From Topomyia yanbarensis (lineage: Eukaryota; Arthropoda; Insecta; Diptera; Culicidae): a stretch of DNA of 64,000 nucleotides. The stretch is from positions 27,273,543-27,337,542 of the forward strand of contig NC_080671.1 of assembly GCF_030247195.1 (NCBI RefSeq). The letters are read 5' to 3'. The notes under the pieces were generated by a model. It searched no databases, had not been told where the DNA came from, and was given only the letters and a program-made list of their open reading frames with translations. Numbering within the stretch: position 1 is the first letter of the stretch; each line of letters opens with the position of its first letter. A program made the translations under genes and the position numbers. This document shows positions 1 through 11,585 of the stretch, in pieces.

Positions 1-606
1 TTCAATGTCTACGAGCTCAACTTATTACTCATGTCTTGTTCAAAAAAGTAACAACTAGTGGTTGGTAATGTGAGAAACGTAGCCGCGAGATTGACTACTC
101 AATGGTATGTAAATCATATAATAGCAAATTTTGTCGCCAAAGGAACTGAAAAGTTGTCCACACATACTGTAGCAAAGTATTGCAAAAGTTTGTCAGAATT
201 CGGGTAGATTTCAATTATTTAGAAAAAAAAGAGAAATATAAATAAAAGTATCTTTCGCAAACGAGAGGAAAAAGACACATTGACACGATGTGTTCCTTTC
301 TATGTGTCGGAAACGAGCGGTGCTGAAATGATTGTGCCCAACCATATTTATAGACTCGCGTGAATTGGGTTTTAACAAGTTATACATCAATTATAGGATA
401 TCAGTGAGCACTCCGAAAAATCTCAATAAAAAAATTCGAATCACCTCCTCGGAAACAACGTAGCTTTTGCCAAGAGTGTTTATACCGAGCATGTACAAAT
501 AGTAACATTAGTAGTTGCTGTTAAGGTTAATCAAATTTCTCAATTAACTGTCCCTATCACCGAACACATTCTGCGAAAGTACACCAAAGATCTGAACAAA
601 GTGATC
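1..606. other. No recognisable gene
   Basis: AT-rich sequence without a long reading frame, splice-site pair or repeat that I can support. Confidence 0.5.
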
Positions 607-808
607 TTATTGAAATGCGGTCATCAGTCTTAAAATTTATCCAGAACAGGCTTTGATATTCTCTCCAACGTTTCGACTATATATCTAGTCTTTTTCAAGG
701 ATTGAATGAGAATCCTTGAAAAAGACTAGAAAATAAAGTCGAAACGTTGGAGAGAACATCAAAGCCTGTTCTGCATAAATTTTAAGACTGATGACCGCAT
801 TTCAATAA
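607..808. repeat. Foldback element, near-perfect 98-bp inverted arms
   Basis: The arm at 607-704 is the reverse complement of 711-808 apart from a few substitutions, with only 6 bp between them. Both arms contain the phrase CCAACGTTTCGACT and end in TTATTGAAATGCGG outwards. A transcript would fold into a hairpin of about 200 nt. It has no coding capacity, so it is best read as a foldback MITE. I cannot define a target-site duplication. Confidence 0.85.
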
Positions 809-1535
809 AATCATAACCCAGACAGTCGGAACAACAGAATGATATGAACAAATTTAGATTCATTTTTAAATTTAAAATATCGTGATACAATTAAGCACTC
901 AATTCGTGTGATGCCGCGGAATTGCTAACAACAGGACGATAGACCAAGCTGAAACAGAGCTGCACCGATTCACCACATCCACAAATCGCTTGCTGGATCG
1001 GAAATTTTTAGATAAATTTTGACATTCTTTTTTCTCCATTTTGCGACGGTAAACTTCATCTTGATGCTGAAATATTCCCGTTGCGAGAGTTACCGCAAGT
1101 TTCGTCATCTATAATGATGCTACAGGATTTGATGAGCAACTGCTGATAGAGTTCTGAGACTGGTTTCTGCGATGACACCTTTTTACTCATTCCGATTTGG
1201 TGTCTTCCGCATCATGTGAGCATCTTGCATTTTCAGCGCCATCATGATTGGTTGGTCTTTAAATTTCCATAATTTATATCGACCAATCCAACATAACCAC
1301 GCGAAACACAAACAAAAAATCTACTGGCCTCCTCAAAACTTATAAATGTTTCGAAATTAACATATTCGAAATTTCAACCACAAGCAAAAAATTGCCAACT
1401 ATGTTGTTTATGCTAATTGATGAAACATTCTTCGCCACTGGACTGGAATAGAAAGCCTCCCGCACCAGAAAAGAAACAGCATATCATCTTTCGCGCTAAC
1501 GGTATTGTCGCGAAACATGCCAACCAAAAACTTAC
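809..1535. other. No gene; start of a possible intron
   Basis: Nothing recognisable apart from the splice donor (minus strand) that closes the exon at 1536. If that exon is real, its intron begins at 1535 and runs leftwards, possibly out of the window. Confidence 0.4.
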
Positions 1536-1716
1536 CTTTTCTCTTCGTTCGGATTCCTGCCACGGTCGAACTGGGTGTCAAAGTCACAATCACCAGGAAG
1601 CCGTAAAGTAACAGCAGCATGCAAGAAGGTCCAGAGAATGACCACCTCCTGGCACTTGCAAGTCTCACACGACGTCTTATGCCATCCATTTTCAGTAGGA
1701 CGCTATTAAGACCCAT
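1536..1716 (-). CDS. Candidate first coding exon, signal-anchor protein
   Basis: This is a candidate host exon of unknown function. Reading leftwards from the ATG at 1716 gives 60 codons plus one base. The start lies in a good insect context (AAGCAAAATGGG). Residues 1-30 are rich in Arg and Ser. Residues about 32-47 form one hydrophobic stretch (core MLLLLYGFLVIVTLT), suitable as a signal peptide or signal anchor, followed by STVAGIRTKRK. The frame runs straight into a textbook donor, AAAAG|GTAAGT, at 1536/1535. No downstream exon is visible in the remaining 1.5 kb, so the gene would have a large first intron or extend out of the window. A second in-frame Met at residue 10 is an alternative start. 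I do not recognise the family. The case rests on start context, hydrophobic segment and donor together. Confidence 0.45.
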
Positions 1717-2797
1717 TTTGCTTAACTGTTGATTTTCTCCTCATTCGGAATCACGAATCATTCTTTCACACCTTTGCCGATCGATCATTAATCACACATG
1801 TATTCTTCGCTTCCGCGTACTGACTGGGTCACACACTGCGAGGCCAAATTTAGGTCAACTCACTTCTCAGACCGCGAAAAAGAAAACACTCCTCACCGAA
1901 ACCACAAAAACTAATTATCTCTTACTTCAAACCCAACTTGACAGCTCTAATTGGTTCCGAAATTAAATTCTAACACGCAACTGCAAATCCCATCTAACAG
2001 CATCCACCGACTCCGCTCTGAGTCCGGAACACTGGATTTCTTGATTTTTTTTTCTTCTACCACACTCGCGATCGACCGTTTATTACAGCAACAGCAGACG
2101 CTTAAAAACCGAGCGAGTGAGAGAGAGAGAAAAGATAGACCGAAAAATTCACCGCAAGATCAGCTTCTTTCGCGCATCACGGCACCAACCGAACTGCAAC
2201 AACACCCGCAGCAGAAATCTTGGCTACCAAAGCCAAAGCTGCTGGCTACTCAAATGCAATGTGTGGTATCCCAAAACAGGAACACGGGTATAAAACCAAA
2301 CACAGGTCCGGTCTGGACGGCAGTCGCAACACGAATAATCGCGCGCTGGAAGCGAAAAAGAGGAAAAGGTGATCGCAGAGCTTTTTTCGCGCTATATACG
2401 CTGCTGCGTACACTCCCCGGGACCATCAGCAGCAGAAGTTTCCTCAACTCATCGCTAAGCTGGCTACTACCGATGAGGACGTGACCGATGACGGTGGGAA
2501 GCTTACGGCGGCGGCGGTGGCTGCTTTTGGCAGATTTGCTTTCGTTTTGCCATAAACCGTGGTGGCACTGCATGGTTCGGGGGTAGAGTTTTGCTTAGTA
2601 TTGGATTGGTGTTCGGTGAAATTGTATATTTTTCATATATCAAAAAAATCTTTATGGAATATTTGATTTTTTTCCAGACAAATTCCCATTGGTTTCTTCT
2701 CATCGACAATCTCACGGCGCACTACAAAAACTCAATACTTGATGGTGTCACATTCATGCTGGATCATACTAGATCCTGTGCGGCCTATTTCAAACTA
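1717..2797. other. GC-richer flank with promoter-like words
   Basis: Less AT-rich than its surroundings. It holds a GA-rich tract (about 2117-2133), a TATAAAA on the plus strand at 2290-2296 and a TATATA on the minus strand near 2393-2400. It could be the 5' UTR and promoter of the minus-strand exon at 1536-1716. Open frames on both strands here look like composition effects (Gln, Arg and Lys runs), so I do not call them genes. Confidence 0.3.
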
Positions 2798-3060
2798 GAG
2801 TTGGTTGGGTTCGGGTTTTTAGACCCGAAGCCCGAACCCGACCCGAACCCAAAGGGTTTCGGGTCGGACTCGGATTTTGTAATCTTAAACTTCTCGGGTT
2901 CGGATAGGGTTCCGGGTTTTAAAATTTGAATTTCTTGGGTTCGGGTCGGGTCCGGGTTTTTGAAATTTTATACCTTCTGGTTCGGGTCGGGTTAGGGTTT
3001 TTCGAATTTGAAATTTTCGGATTCGGGTCGGGTTCGGGTTTTGAACAGATCACACCCAAC
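2798..3060. repeat. Degenerate CGGGTT/CGGGTC array
   Basis: Roughly 240 bp built from variants of TTCGGGTCGGG and TTCGGGTTT, separated by short AT-rich spacers such as AATTTGAAATTTTCGG. Near 2818-2850 the motif also occurs in the opposite orientation (GACCCGAA, CCCGAACCC), so the left edge can fold back. The translated Arg-Pro-Asn-Pro repeats on the minus strand are a by-product and not a gene. Confidence 0.8.
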
Positions 3061-3123
3061 CATTTCTTGACGCTGTTTACGTCTACACACAACACCCAGT
3101 CCCTTTTTGTACTATTAACTATA

Positions 3124-4748
3124 CAGGGTGTTTGGTTCATGGTTAAGAACCTCTCGAGGGATGATTGATTGTCATATTTGGAGAAAAAAATCGTTCTACA
3201 CATATCATGAAATCTCAACCGTTACTAAGTTATTGAACTTTTTGTGTTAAAAACTTAGTTGTCTTAAAATAGCTCTAACTCGATAAATATACTTTGTATT
3301 TCAAATCTTTTAGATCCATTGGATAGGTGAGAAAATTTTCCACTGAAAAATGTCCTCAAATGTTTCAGCTAATAAGGTTAAGTAATCTTTTCACAGTAAT
3401 TTATTTAAAATTTAACAATTTTGATCGATTTTTCGTTCACTTCGCGAAAATCTTAATAGTTAACATTACTATTTCAATAATGCAAATTGTTAGTCTTGAA
3501 AAGTTGTATAATTTGTTCTTGGACATGATATACTTATCTTGTCTTGTTTTCATGTGTTTGGGTTATTGAACTTGGATATTTTTATCTCATATTCACTAAT
3601 ACTAGCTCTTATTGAAAAAGTATGGCACTTATTGTACCTTTTCTTATTTTTATTCGAAAGCCAGAAAAATTTTGCAAAGAAAAATGTATTAATACCTTTC
3701 AGTTAAGTGAATTTAGTATTCTTTTAGAAGTTAATTAATTTAAAGTTAGTGTTATTATTAGCACTTTCGTTATTTCTTAAAATAGTAAATAATAAACTTC
3801 GCCATTTTTATCATGGAATTAATGCATCTCAGAAAGTTCTACAATTCTTCCTTTGACTCCATTCAATTGTCTCTTTTAGTTTCGAAGCAAAATCATTTTT
3901 ATCTTCTCGTTTCATATGTAAAAACAACGATTTAGAAACCACTGCATTTGTGATAAGGACATGCTGTGTTAACTATTAAATTGCAGCGAAATGAAAAGCG
4001 ATAGGGATAAAGTGTCAAAAAACAATTTGTAGATAATATTAAGGGGCACCAAATGAACAACAGTGACGATAAATTTAGTTAAATAATAATTAGAATAATT
4101 ACAAAAATCACCAAAAAACGCAAATTTTGAGTTATTTTACTAGTAAAAAGTCATGTAGTACACTTAACTAAAAGATGTCTGTATATACATCGAAAGGAAA
4201 TTTTCTCAGCTTTCCAATGAAGCCCTGATAATAGCGATATAAAGCATATTTATTAGATTAGAGTCATTTAAGAACTTGCAAGTGAATTACAGGAAAAGTT
4301 TAGAAGTCAAATTGCAAAGAAACGAGAAGAGATAGGAATATTATGTTGAAGAACAAATTATGAATCGTACTCAAACCCAACTTTTGGATAATAGATATTG
4401 TTATAATCATAATTCATTATTTTGAGAAAATTAACAAAAACCTCATCAAAAACATTTACTTTTAACTACTTTACAACTAAAAGGTAATTAAAACTAATTA
4501 TCTTTAAGATATGATAACATTATTCAATATTTCAAATTTTCTCACCTTTCCAATGGTACTAAAAGATTTAAAATACGAGGTATACTTTTTGAGTTAGAGG
4601 TGTTTTAAGATAAATAAGTTTTTTACACAAAAAGTTGAATAACTCTGTAACGGTTGAGATTTGAAGGTATGTGTAGAACAATTTTTTGCTCCAAATATGA
4701 CAGTAAATCACCCCTCGAGAGATTCTTACTCATGAACCAAACACCCTG
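3124..4748. mobile_element. Long-TIR non-autonomous DNA transposon, TA target
   Basis: The left end starts CAGGGTGTTTGGTTCATG and the right end is its reverse complement. The inverted match continues inwards for about 220 bp at roughly 85% identity. TA dinucleotides at 3122-3123 and 4749-4750 flank the unit as the expected target duplication. The 1.6 kb interior is AT-rich with no transposase, so it is a non-autonomous member of a TA-targeting (Tc1/mariner-type) family. A lone copy of the 18-bp terminus lies at 42821-42838. Confidence 0.8.
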
Positions 4749-4750
4749 TA

Positions 4751-5864
4751 TTTACTTTACTTCGTAATACGAATGGATGACACATATAACCGTACTAAAT
4801 TTTACCACCCTTATAGCGGTAAGCTTGAAATTAGTTGGTGCCGCCACACGGTACTATCTTTGATTTTAGGCCTGAGTTTAATCCGGCCTAAGACGTTAGT
4901 ACCTGTCATTGCAGAAATGGCTGCATCCTGAAACCAAACGAAAACAGTGTAAAAGGCCGCCAGGTTCCTCTTGCATACATCTCAATAATTGGAATCAACT
5001 TTTTGACCTTCATTGCCCATGTTGTACACAAACCATATGAGGGCAAGTAAGCAAGTTTTATCCCGTACGAAAAACAGGTGTAATCGAATTTGAAATGCAA
5101 TTTTTTTAATATTCTTTATCGTCCTATATCTAGAAGGTGCTACACGCTCATTTCAAAACGCCACATCGAAGAGTTATATTGCAGGTTAGCAGAAGTCGAA
5201 TTATTTTGAAACAAACCGTCGTACGACATTTTATAATTGGATTCAGAGATGAAAATTGTTTTCGATTGTTAGTTTACCTATGGCTATCAAAATGAGTGAA
5301 GTTTAATTTGCTCACAATTTTTTAGTTATATTAACAAGAGTAAAAGAAAAGAATATATAATCACAATTTGTACCCTTTTCTAGTTATATCTTCTTACAAG
5401 AAACACAATAAGCAAGTGGAAGTTTATTTATATTTTTACTGCTTTCGAAGGAGCTCAAAACTGAGATTGAATAAAAAATTGTAAATGAAGCCATGCCATA
5501 TAGCCTAAGTAACACTTTTAAATATGACGGCAAACAAGCTGCTACAAATATTCTCATTTTGATCGTTATTTAAATGTTATCGGAGCTTGCTTATATTGTT
5601 TCGTAATTTATACTTTTCTAGCATATCTTGAACGATTTTCATTTCCGCTGAAGTATAAATTTTGGTTTAATTCTTAATGATAGAACAGCAAAAACTTGAA
5701 TACGGAAAAATCGCCTAAATCGTGTCGGAACTGAAGAGGGGGGGGGGGGGTGTAAAATATTATCGGCAGGTACTTTCGATACAAAGATTGTCTTTTCAGT
5801 CAGGCGCCACATCGAAAACTTGTTTTGCGGTATACACTATAACTCAAAATCTACTGGACCAAAC
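4751..5864. other. No gene; contains a G13 run at 5738-5750
   Basis: AT-rich sequence with no recognisable coding or repeat unit other than the uninterrupted run of 13 G. Confidence 0.5.
5738..5750 (+). repeat. G13 homopolymer
   Basis: Uninterrupted run of 13 G in AT-rich sequence. Confidence 0.95.
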
Positions 5865-6335
5865 CTAAGACAAGACGTGACAATCGGCTTCTTGTTTTTC
5901 ATTCGACATTCTTCTTTTCGCAGATTTCCACCCTGCCGAAATCTTCCGAACAGTGTTGCCATTTTTTAAAATGAAAATGGATTCTTGTTAATTTATTTTA
6001 TGCCTGCAATATTTTGTATCTTGAATCCATTATATTAATAAAGGGCACCGTTTTTCCGTGTCATGGGTGTTTAGTAAGGTATGATGAAACCATTTTCTGA
6101 CAAATTTTTGATTCATTTATTCATTTTTACTCTTTTAACGATCATAATATTATTTGTCAAAAGTAATTACATTATTTTTCTATAAATATAGCAAGACTGT
6201 CAAACATCATTTAGCTATCCCTGCAGTAACATTACGTACGGTGCAAAAGGTCAGAATCGACCAATCAGGAGCTGAAACATTCTGATGTAAAATTGGAACA
6301 AAAACGACCCCCTCTATTGTCATGTCTTGTCTTAG
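5865..6335. mobile_element. MITE with 8-bp target duplication
   Basis: Terminal inverted repeats of about 20 bp begin CTAAGACAAGAC and continue RTGACAAT. The flanks GACCAAAC (5857-5864) and GATCAAAC (6336-6343) match at 7 of 8 bases, which is the duplication length of hAT and P elements. The 471 bp has no ORF, so it is non-autonomous. The TIR sequence itself does not tell me which superfamily. Confidence 0.75.
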
Positions 6336-6343
6336 GATCAAAC

Positions 6344-7369
6344 GTTGAGACATTTGCACAGTTGTTTTTCACAGCATTTCACAAGTAATTAAGGGAACTT
6401 TTATTTTTTGGTCGATTTTCGATTTTTTCGTAGCACTTTAAAATCAAAGACCGATTATTGCTAAAACAACGATTAACATGTTATTGTAAAATAATAATAT
6501 TAAGCAGTTTGCAAAAAGCTCTTGTAGCCTGGGCAATGATGTGAAGAAGAAAAACGAAGAAATTTTGAGATATGATTTACACCGGATTTCGTCGAGATCC
6601 TGAAGATTTACTGTCTGCATCCAGTATCAGATTCATTTTGTAAATTTATAATGGTCAATTCATAATCAGACAGATCGCAGACAATAGGAAGTAACTAATT
6701 GTAATTTTTATTAATTAAAATTACTGGGCTTTTGGTATTTCAGGCTTGATTGGGTAATCGTGCTGATAATTTGGATACTTCATTTTCAGCAAAGTAGGTC
6801 TTCCATATGCATGGTTAGTAGAGAAGGTGGGTAGGATGGTATAATAAGCCCCACCAGGCTAAAATGTTACATTTCTATTCCATGGACGACTGATACAAAT
6901 ATTTCAAAAGATGTAAGCTTTATTTTTATGACATTTTCGACGTTTTCCCACTCAAAAACCATTCCGCGTAAAATTAAAATATCGAAAAAATCTTACGTAC
7001 GTCGTTATTGACATAAGGAATCAAAAAAACTTTAGTTTTTGGCACTAGGTTAAAAATCACGGCCGTGGACCCCTTTTAAAAACGCTCATAAGGTAAAAAA
7101 GCTGCAGTGCCGCCATCTTGTGATGAAATTGCTCGAAAAAATTATTTTGTTTGATTCAATACTAATGTTATAAATCCCATTCAACAAGCTGTCGATTGAC
7201 CTTTTTATTGAGCAATAAAGAATTCTCGAAATAAGCCTATTTTTTCGTGCTCTACAGTGGTGTAACCCCTTAAGCTGAATCGATAATTTCAAAATCGTTT
7301 TAAAAACATAAATACATAGACTAATAAATGGCATAAACAGTGAATTTTAAATTAATTTCACTGTACAGT
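6344..7369. other. No gene recognised
   Basis: AT-rich. A short ACCCCTTAA end near 7266-7274 resembles one terminus of a TTAA-targeting MITE, but I find no partner end. Confidence 0.4.
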
Positions 7370-7431
7370 TTTTTAACATTGCCGTGTATTGCTGACCAGA
7401 ACGCAGCAATGCAAATGGCAGCATCATGTTA
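7370..7431 (+). repeat. Dispersed repeat fragment, copy 1
   Basis: About 62 bp starting TTTTTTAACATTG and containing CAGAACGCAGC. It matches 8988-9050 in the same orientation at about 80%. The family is not identified. Confidence 0.55.
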
Positions 7432-7605
7432 CCGAAAGAAGACAAAAATATGCAAAAATTTGTCATGCTTCTCTTGCATACATTTCGTTATTTTCAATCC
7501 TCTCTTCGGCTTTCTTCTGAATAAATATGGCTCTCTTTGCTCGCAATAAAGATGGCAATAAATAAACCAGTTTATCAGGTAGGAAAGACAAGCACCGAAG
7601 AACTA

Positions 7606-8306
7606 CACTGATAAAATAAAGTACTAATTAATGCATAGAAAACCACGCATTTTCAATAAAAGTGGAGTAACCCATTAACTGGGTAAAGAGTCCGTACCCA
7701 TAAATGAATACAGATCGTGTACGTCAACCTGGGTATGTTTTACCCATTATTTTTCGTAGAACTGTTACAACAAAATGCGTAAAAAATATCCAGTCATGAA
7801 AATCGTGCCAGAATTAAAAATACTGCCAATAGAATTATTTCTAAATTTAAAAAAACATAAAATAACATTCATTTAACATTATTGTCTCTTTAACTACTCA
7901 ACAAAATAAAAACGCCAACTGGATATATTTTTGATGGCTGGATCTTTTGGCTGCTCTAAAAACGCCGAACTGGGGCATATTTGCAACATCCTCAGTAGTC
8001 TAAACAGCCGTTGTTTTATGAGCGTTGCCGAAATGTTCCGTTTCCGCCACGGATTCGGATGCAGGCCGATAATTTGCAGATTCCGCTACGAACCTTAGTT
8101 TGCAGGTTAACTCGCTTAAAATAATTCTTAACGATTTTTCACTCATTATTAAGATTAAAATGTCAATGGACTTTACTTCATCGAGTAGTTGTGAAATGGA
8201 TAAAAAGCACTCATTGTTAGTAGCAAAAAATACTCATTTTTTGACAGCTCGAATAATTTTCGAAAATGGGCAATTTGAATACAATGAGTAAAGTTTTTTT
8301 ACCGTG
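7606..8306. mobile_element. MITE, CACTG/CACGG termini, TA target
   Basis: The left end CACTGATAAAATAAAGTACT and the reverse complement of the right end (CACGGTAAAAAAACTTTACT) are similar, and both sides are flanked by TA (7604-7605, 8307-8308). Length 701 bp, no transposase. The ends resemble those of the shorter element at 33644-33799. Confidence 0.5.
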
Positions 8307-8323
8307 TATATTTTTCCGCCTTA

Positions 8324-8538
8324 CACAGAAAACTTGCCTTTCCTAGCAGTAGGTAATCTTAAATCTGCGCATCCTACTTCCTCCAACGAAAGAGAGGGAG
8401 TCCAAATTTACCCAAAAATATTGAGATATTCCCATTAATTTTGAGTAAAACAATCATTCCCTCTCTCTCGTTTTCCGGCCGTGAAATAAGGACAGCAAAT
8501 TAAAATTACCTACTGGTAGGTAATAGATTTTAAGTGTG
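8324..8538. mobile_element. Short foldback MITE
   Basis: TA-flanked ends starting CACA, with a second inverted pair inside: AGTAGGTAAT at 8348-8357 is inverted near the right end, and a GAGAGAGGGA-type tract on the left is inverted as CCCTCTCTCTC on the right. Total 215 bp, no coding capacity. Exact borders are uncertain. Confidence 0.45.
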
Positions 8539-8987
8539 TAACTGCTATGAACTGTGTTTATCCAGTAACGGTTTGTGTGGAATTTCATTTCAAAGAGAAT
8601 TCTGACGGTTGGCTTTTAACCCGTAATCATATGTTTGTCGAGAAATAATTATCATGGCAACAATTACAACCACAACCTCTAACTCGACGAGCACATATTC
8701 AAACTGAATAAAAACATGCATATGTATACTAATTTATTTTCTTTTGTGCATTTAATATTATGTCACTACAAAGTGCTGTACATCATCGTCAAACTTTCAA
8801 CTATCCAACACGTTAAAGTTCTAAGTTCAGAAACATATCGGCTACAAGTTGACAAAAATTGTACTCAAACGCTATGGAACGAGACATTTGACGAAGAAAA
8901 GCTATATTACTGCACGAAAATATCGGAAAGAAAAACAATTCACCATGTTGTCTAATTTACTCATTTTCTTTAACTTGAATTTGTTGT

Positions 8988-9050
8988 TTTTTAACATTGA
9001 CGTGTAACGCAGATCAGAACGCAGCCATATAAATGACAGCATCGTTTGAT
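8988..9050 (+). repeat. Dispersed repeat fragment, copy 2
   Basis: Partner of 7370-7431 in the same orientation, sharing TTTTTTAACATTG and CAGAACGCAGC. Confidence 0.55.
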
Positions 9051-10045
9051 TAAAGCTTACCAAATATTTTAGGCCGGTTTAAAAGTTAGTCCGGTTTAAA
9101 AACTGTTGGTACGGCTTTGTGCTTACGGCTATTAAAGCGCTAGAATTCGTTATATTTTCTGAAGCTCAGCTATTGTATTTTTTATTCTTGTATAAAATTT
9201 CTTCGCTTCAGATTCGCAAACTGTCCGAATTATTTTATTTTTTAAACGAGTACTCATGAGAAAGCATTCAAAAATAAGTGTTTCGTGTCCAAAATCTCTA
9301 TGCGATTTATTTTTGATGATAGTCATCAATAAACCAAGTCAAAGTAAATTTGTCGGAAAATATATTGGTTCAAGCAAGTAGAAATCTGCGGGAAGTAGAG
9401 ACAATCTATTAACGATTGCACTCATATGGTAATGGTATACTAGCACCACTATCAAATCAGTGGTACATATATGAAACAAGCACTTTTGTGAGATTGTCGC
9501 CGGGCTAGGCCGTTGCATGATCGAGGTTCCGTTATGAAAATACATGAATTTCCACTATTTTAAGGAATTAATCTTAAAAATATTGTGTGTTCTGTTCAAG
9601 CCATGAGCGGATTTGCAAAGATTTGGAGTCGTTCCGAGAACTCAATTGGAGATGTCGAAGAATCTCCACTGGCGCGCATACCGTATTAGCTAATGATGTG
9701 ACATCAAGAACGCGTCAGATAATCTTGATTGACACCCTTCGACACAAGTTTAAATTTGACCGTATCAATCAGTAACGCGGGTGACGTCGTGTAAACTGTT
9801 GAATACGACAATTGACAGTGCTTAATTTAATACATGCAATAAATTATACAAAACTATTATTATAGGAATGGTTTTCGATAAAACAAAGTAGAAATTTTGG
9901 TTAAGAACTACGGGCAAGGTTATTTGAATCTGTCATCATTATGCCTCTTGTTTCCCTATGCGTTAGCCATCGATTTATCCTACTTTCCGGTTAAGATATC
10001 TATGATTTTTTAAATTTACATTACATTACAAATGTGACGTTTACA
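9051..10045. other. No gene recognised
   Basis: AT-rich sequence with no supported coding region or transposon end. Confidence 0.45.
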
Positions 10046-10071
10046 GGCACGTAGCCAGAGGGGGGGGGGGG
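10046..10071 (+). repeat. CACGTAGCCAGAG + G12 transposon terminus
   Basis: GGCACGTAGCCAGAG runs directly into 12 G. The same phrase occurs reversed at 61399-61427 and in a variant form at 59578-59620, so it marks one end of a dispersed element whose other end I cannot place here. Confidence 0.6.
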
Positions 10072-10944
10072 CTAGGGAGCTAAAGCCCAGGGATGCTAAA
10101 GGTACTGGTAAACTACATTTTTTTCGGTATATTTACATTTGCACAAGCCGTACAGCCCGCTACAGCGACGCATCACTACAGCTCTTGCCAGAACGGTAGC
10201 CAAACTGAGTACATTTTCCCGTAGAGCAGTAGAATACATTTTTGTTTTGCTGTTGTACTCCGACTGCTCGGTGAGAGTGTGACGTAGTAAAGTTTGTTCT
10301 CTCACTTTGTACACTTTTCTCTGCGTATTCAAAGGGAGAGGCCCGCACACGAAAGCGTTGATGCCGGTCGTGGTGCAAACAAACCGCATTTATTTTTGTC
10401 GTTTGTGGTTGAAAATATTGAATAGATTAAAAATATTAAAAAGTGTAAAATAAGGAAAGAGAAGCTGTACCGCTCGCGTCTGGTGGCTGTACTGGGGACA
10501 GTATTTCTTTGTCATGTTACTGCTTTGCTTACAGACTGCCGTACAGCGCTGGGCGTCCTGCAATAGCAAACGACAGCAGCGACGAAAGTGAAATGAGAAT
10601 GTAGGCAGAAAATTACAGCCGCAGAAAAGGTAGGCATTTCGCATCCTTGCTAAAGCCCTTCCCGAAACATTTCTGAAAAAATAATGTCTTTACGAAATTT
10701 CGACTAATGTTACCCAACTAATAATACACTTTCATCTAGTGCATACTCAAGAACTGGTTCGAACATAGTATTGTGAAAATATTGTGAAAGATATAATAAA
10801 GAAAACTTAGCGATAAAATTTCCAAAACCAATTCTAGCCCGCTATTGATTGGTACGATAATAAACAACAGATAATTACTTATACATGTATAAGAGTTAAA
10901 CGGTTTGCGAATCTAGTTATGGGAGCCTATGTTAGCAAGAATTG

Positions 10945-11032
10945 GTCGGTGTTAAGTCAGACCGGATTAGGTCGCAAAACATAAAAACATTAGATAACGA
11001 TAGCACTGGATAAAGAATTTTTCAGCTACATT
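10945..11032. repeat. Relic related to 61195-61427 element
   Basis: The block GTCGGTGTTAAGTCAGACCG (10948-10967) recurs in the same orientation at about 61200. The neighbouring block at 11000-11032 (core GATAACGATAGCACTGGA) matches 61355-61395 in the opposite orientation. The two ends of one element lie close together here, implying an internally deleted or rearranged copy. Confidence 0.6.
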
Positions 11033-11569
11033 TGATATGGAGGCGCATGGTGTTTTGTGTAAAATAGACAATCTACAGTAAACCAACACGTTATACAATG
11101 GATTTAAAGTAGTGTTCTTCATTTGTTATGATATTGCTGACATTGGTGAACAGTAACGGAAAATCTATCATGAAAACGGGAACATAGTTATAAGAAAGGT
11201 TCAATGACACTGTATGGAAAAATGCATTTAATATTTTACGACTTTTGACATCAAAAATAAGCTCAGCACCTCAAAATTAGCTTAAATTGTGATTTTCAGC
11301 CAAATTAGGAAACATTTGAGGTTTTGTCCGACTTTTGTTTGAAGACCCGCCACTGTAGCTACGGTTTGCCCGATCCTTGATTAACTTTGCACTCCATAGC
11401 TATTTCCTCTTATGTACACCATGTCTTCTTGCCGACTACTGCCTTTACCACTCGTCAGCGAAACACAATTTTCGCCATTCGGATGTTAAATCCAAAAATG
11501 CAAATAATAAATTTCAATGTAAAATACAGTTAACTAGTGTTTAGGCTAGCAGTAGCGAGAAATTTGGTT

Positions 11570-11585
11570 GGGGGGGGGGGGGGGG
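11570..11585 (+). repeat. G16 homopolymer
   Basis: Uninterrupted run of 16 G in AT-rich surroundings. Confidence 0.95.

Noticed and set aside
1951..2484. Plus-strand open frame of 177 codons
   Set aside because: Gln/Arg/Lys-rich composition, no domain, no splice sites, and it overlaps a GC-rich upstream region with equally long frames on the other strand.
2919..3218. Frame with Arg-Pro-Asn-Pro repeats
   Set aside because: Direct translation of the CGGGTT array.
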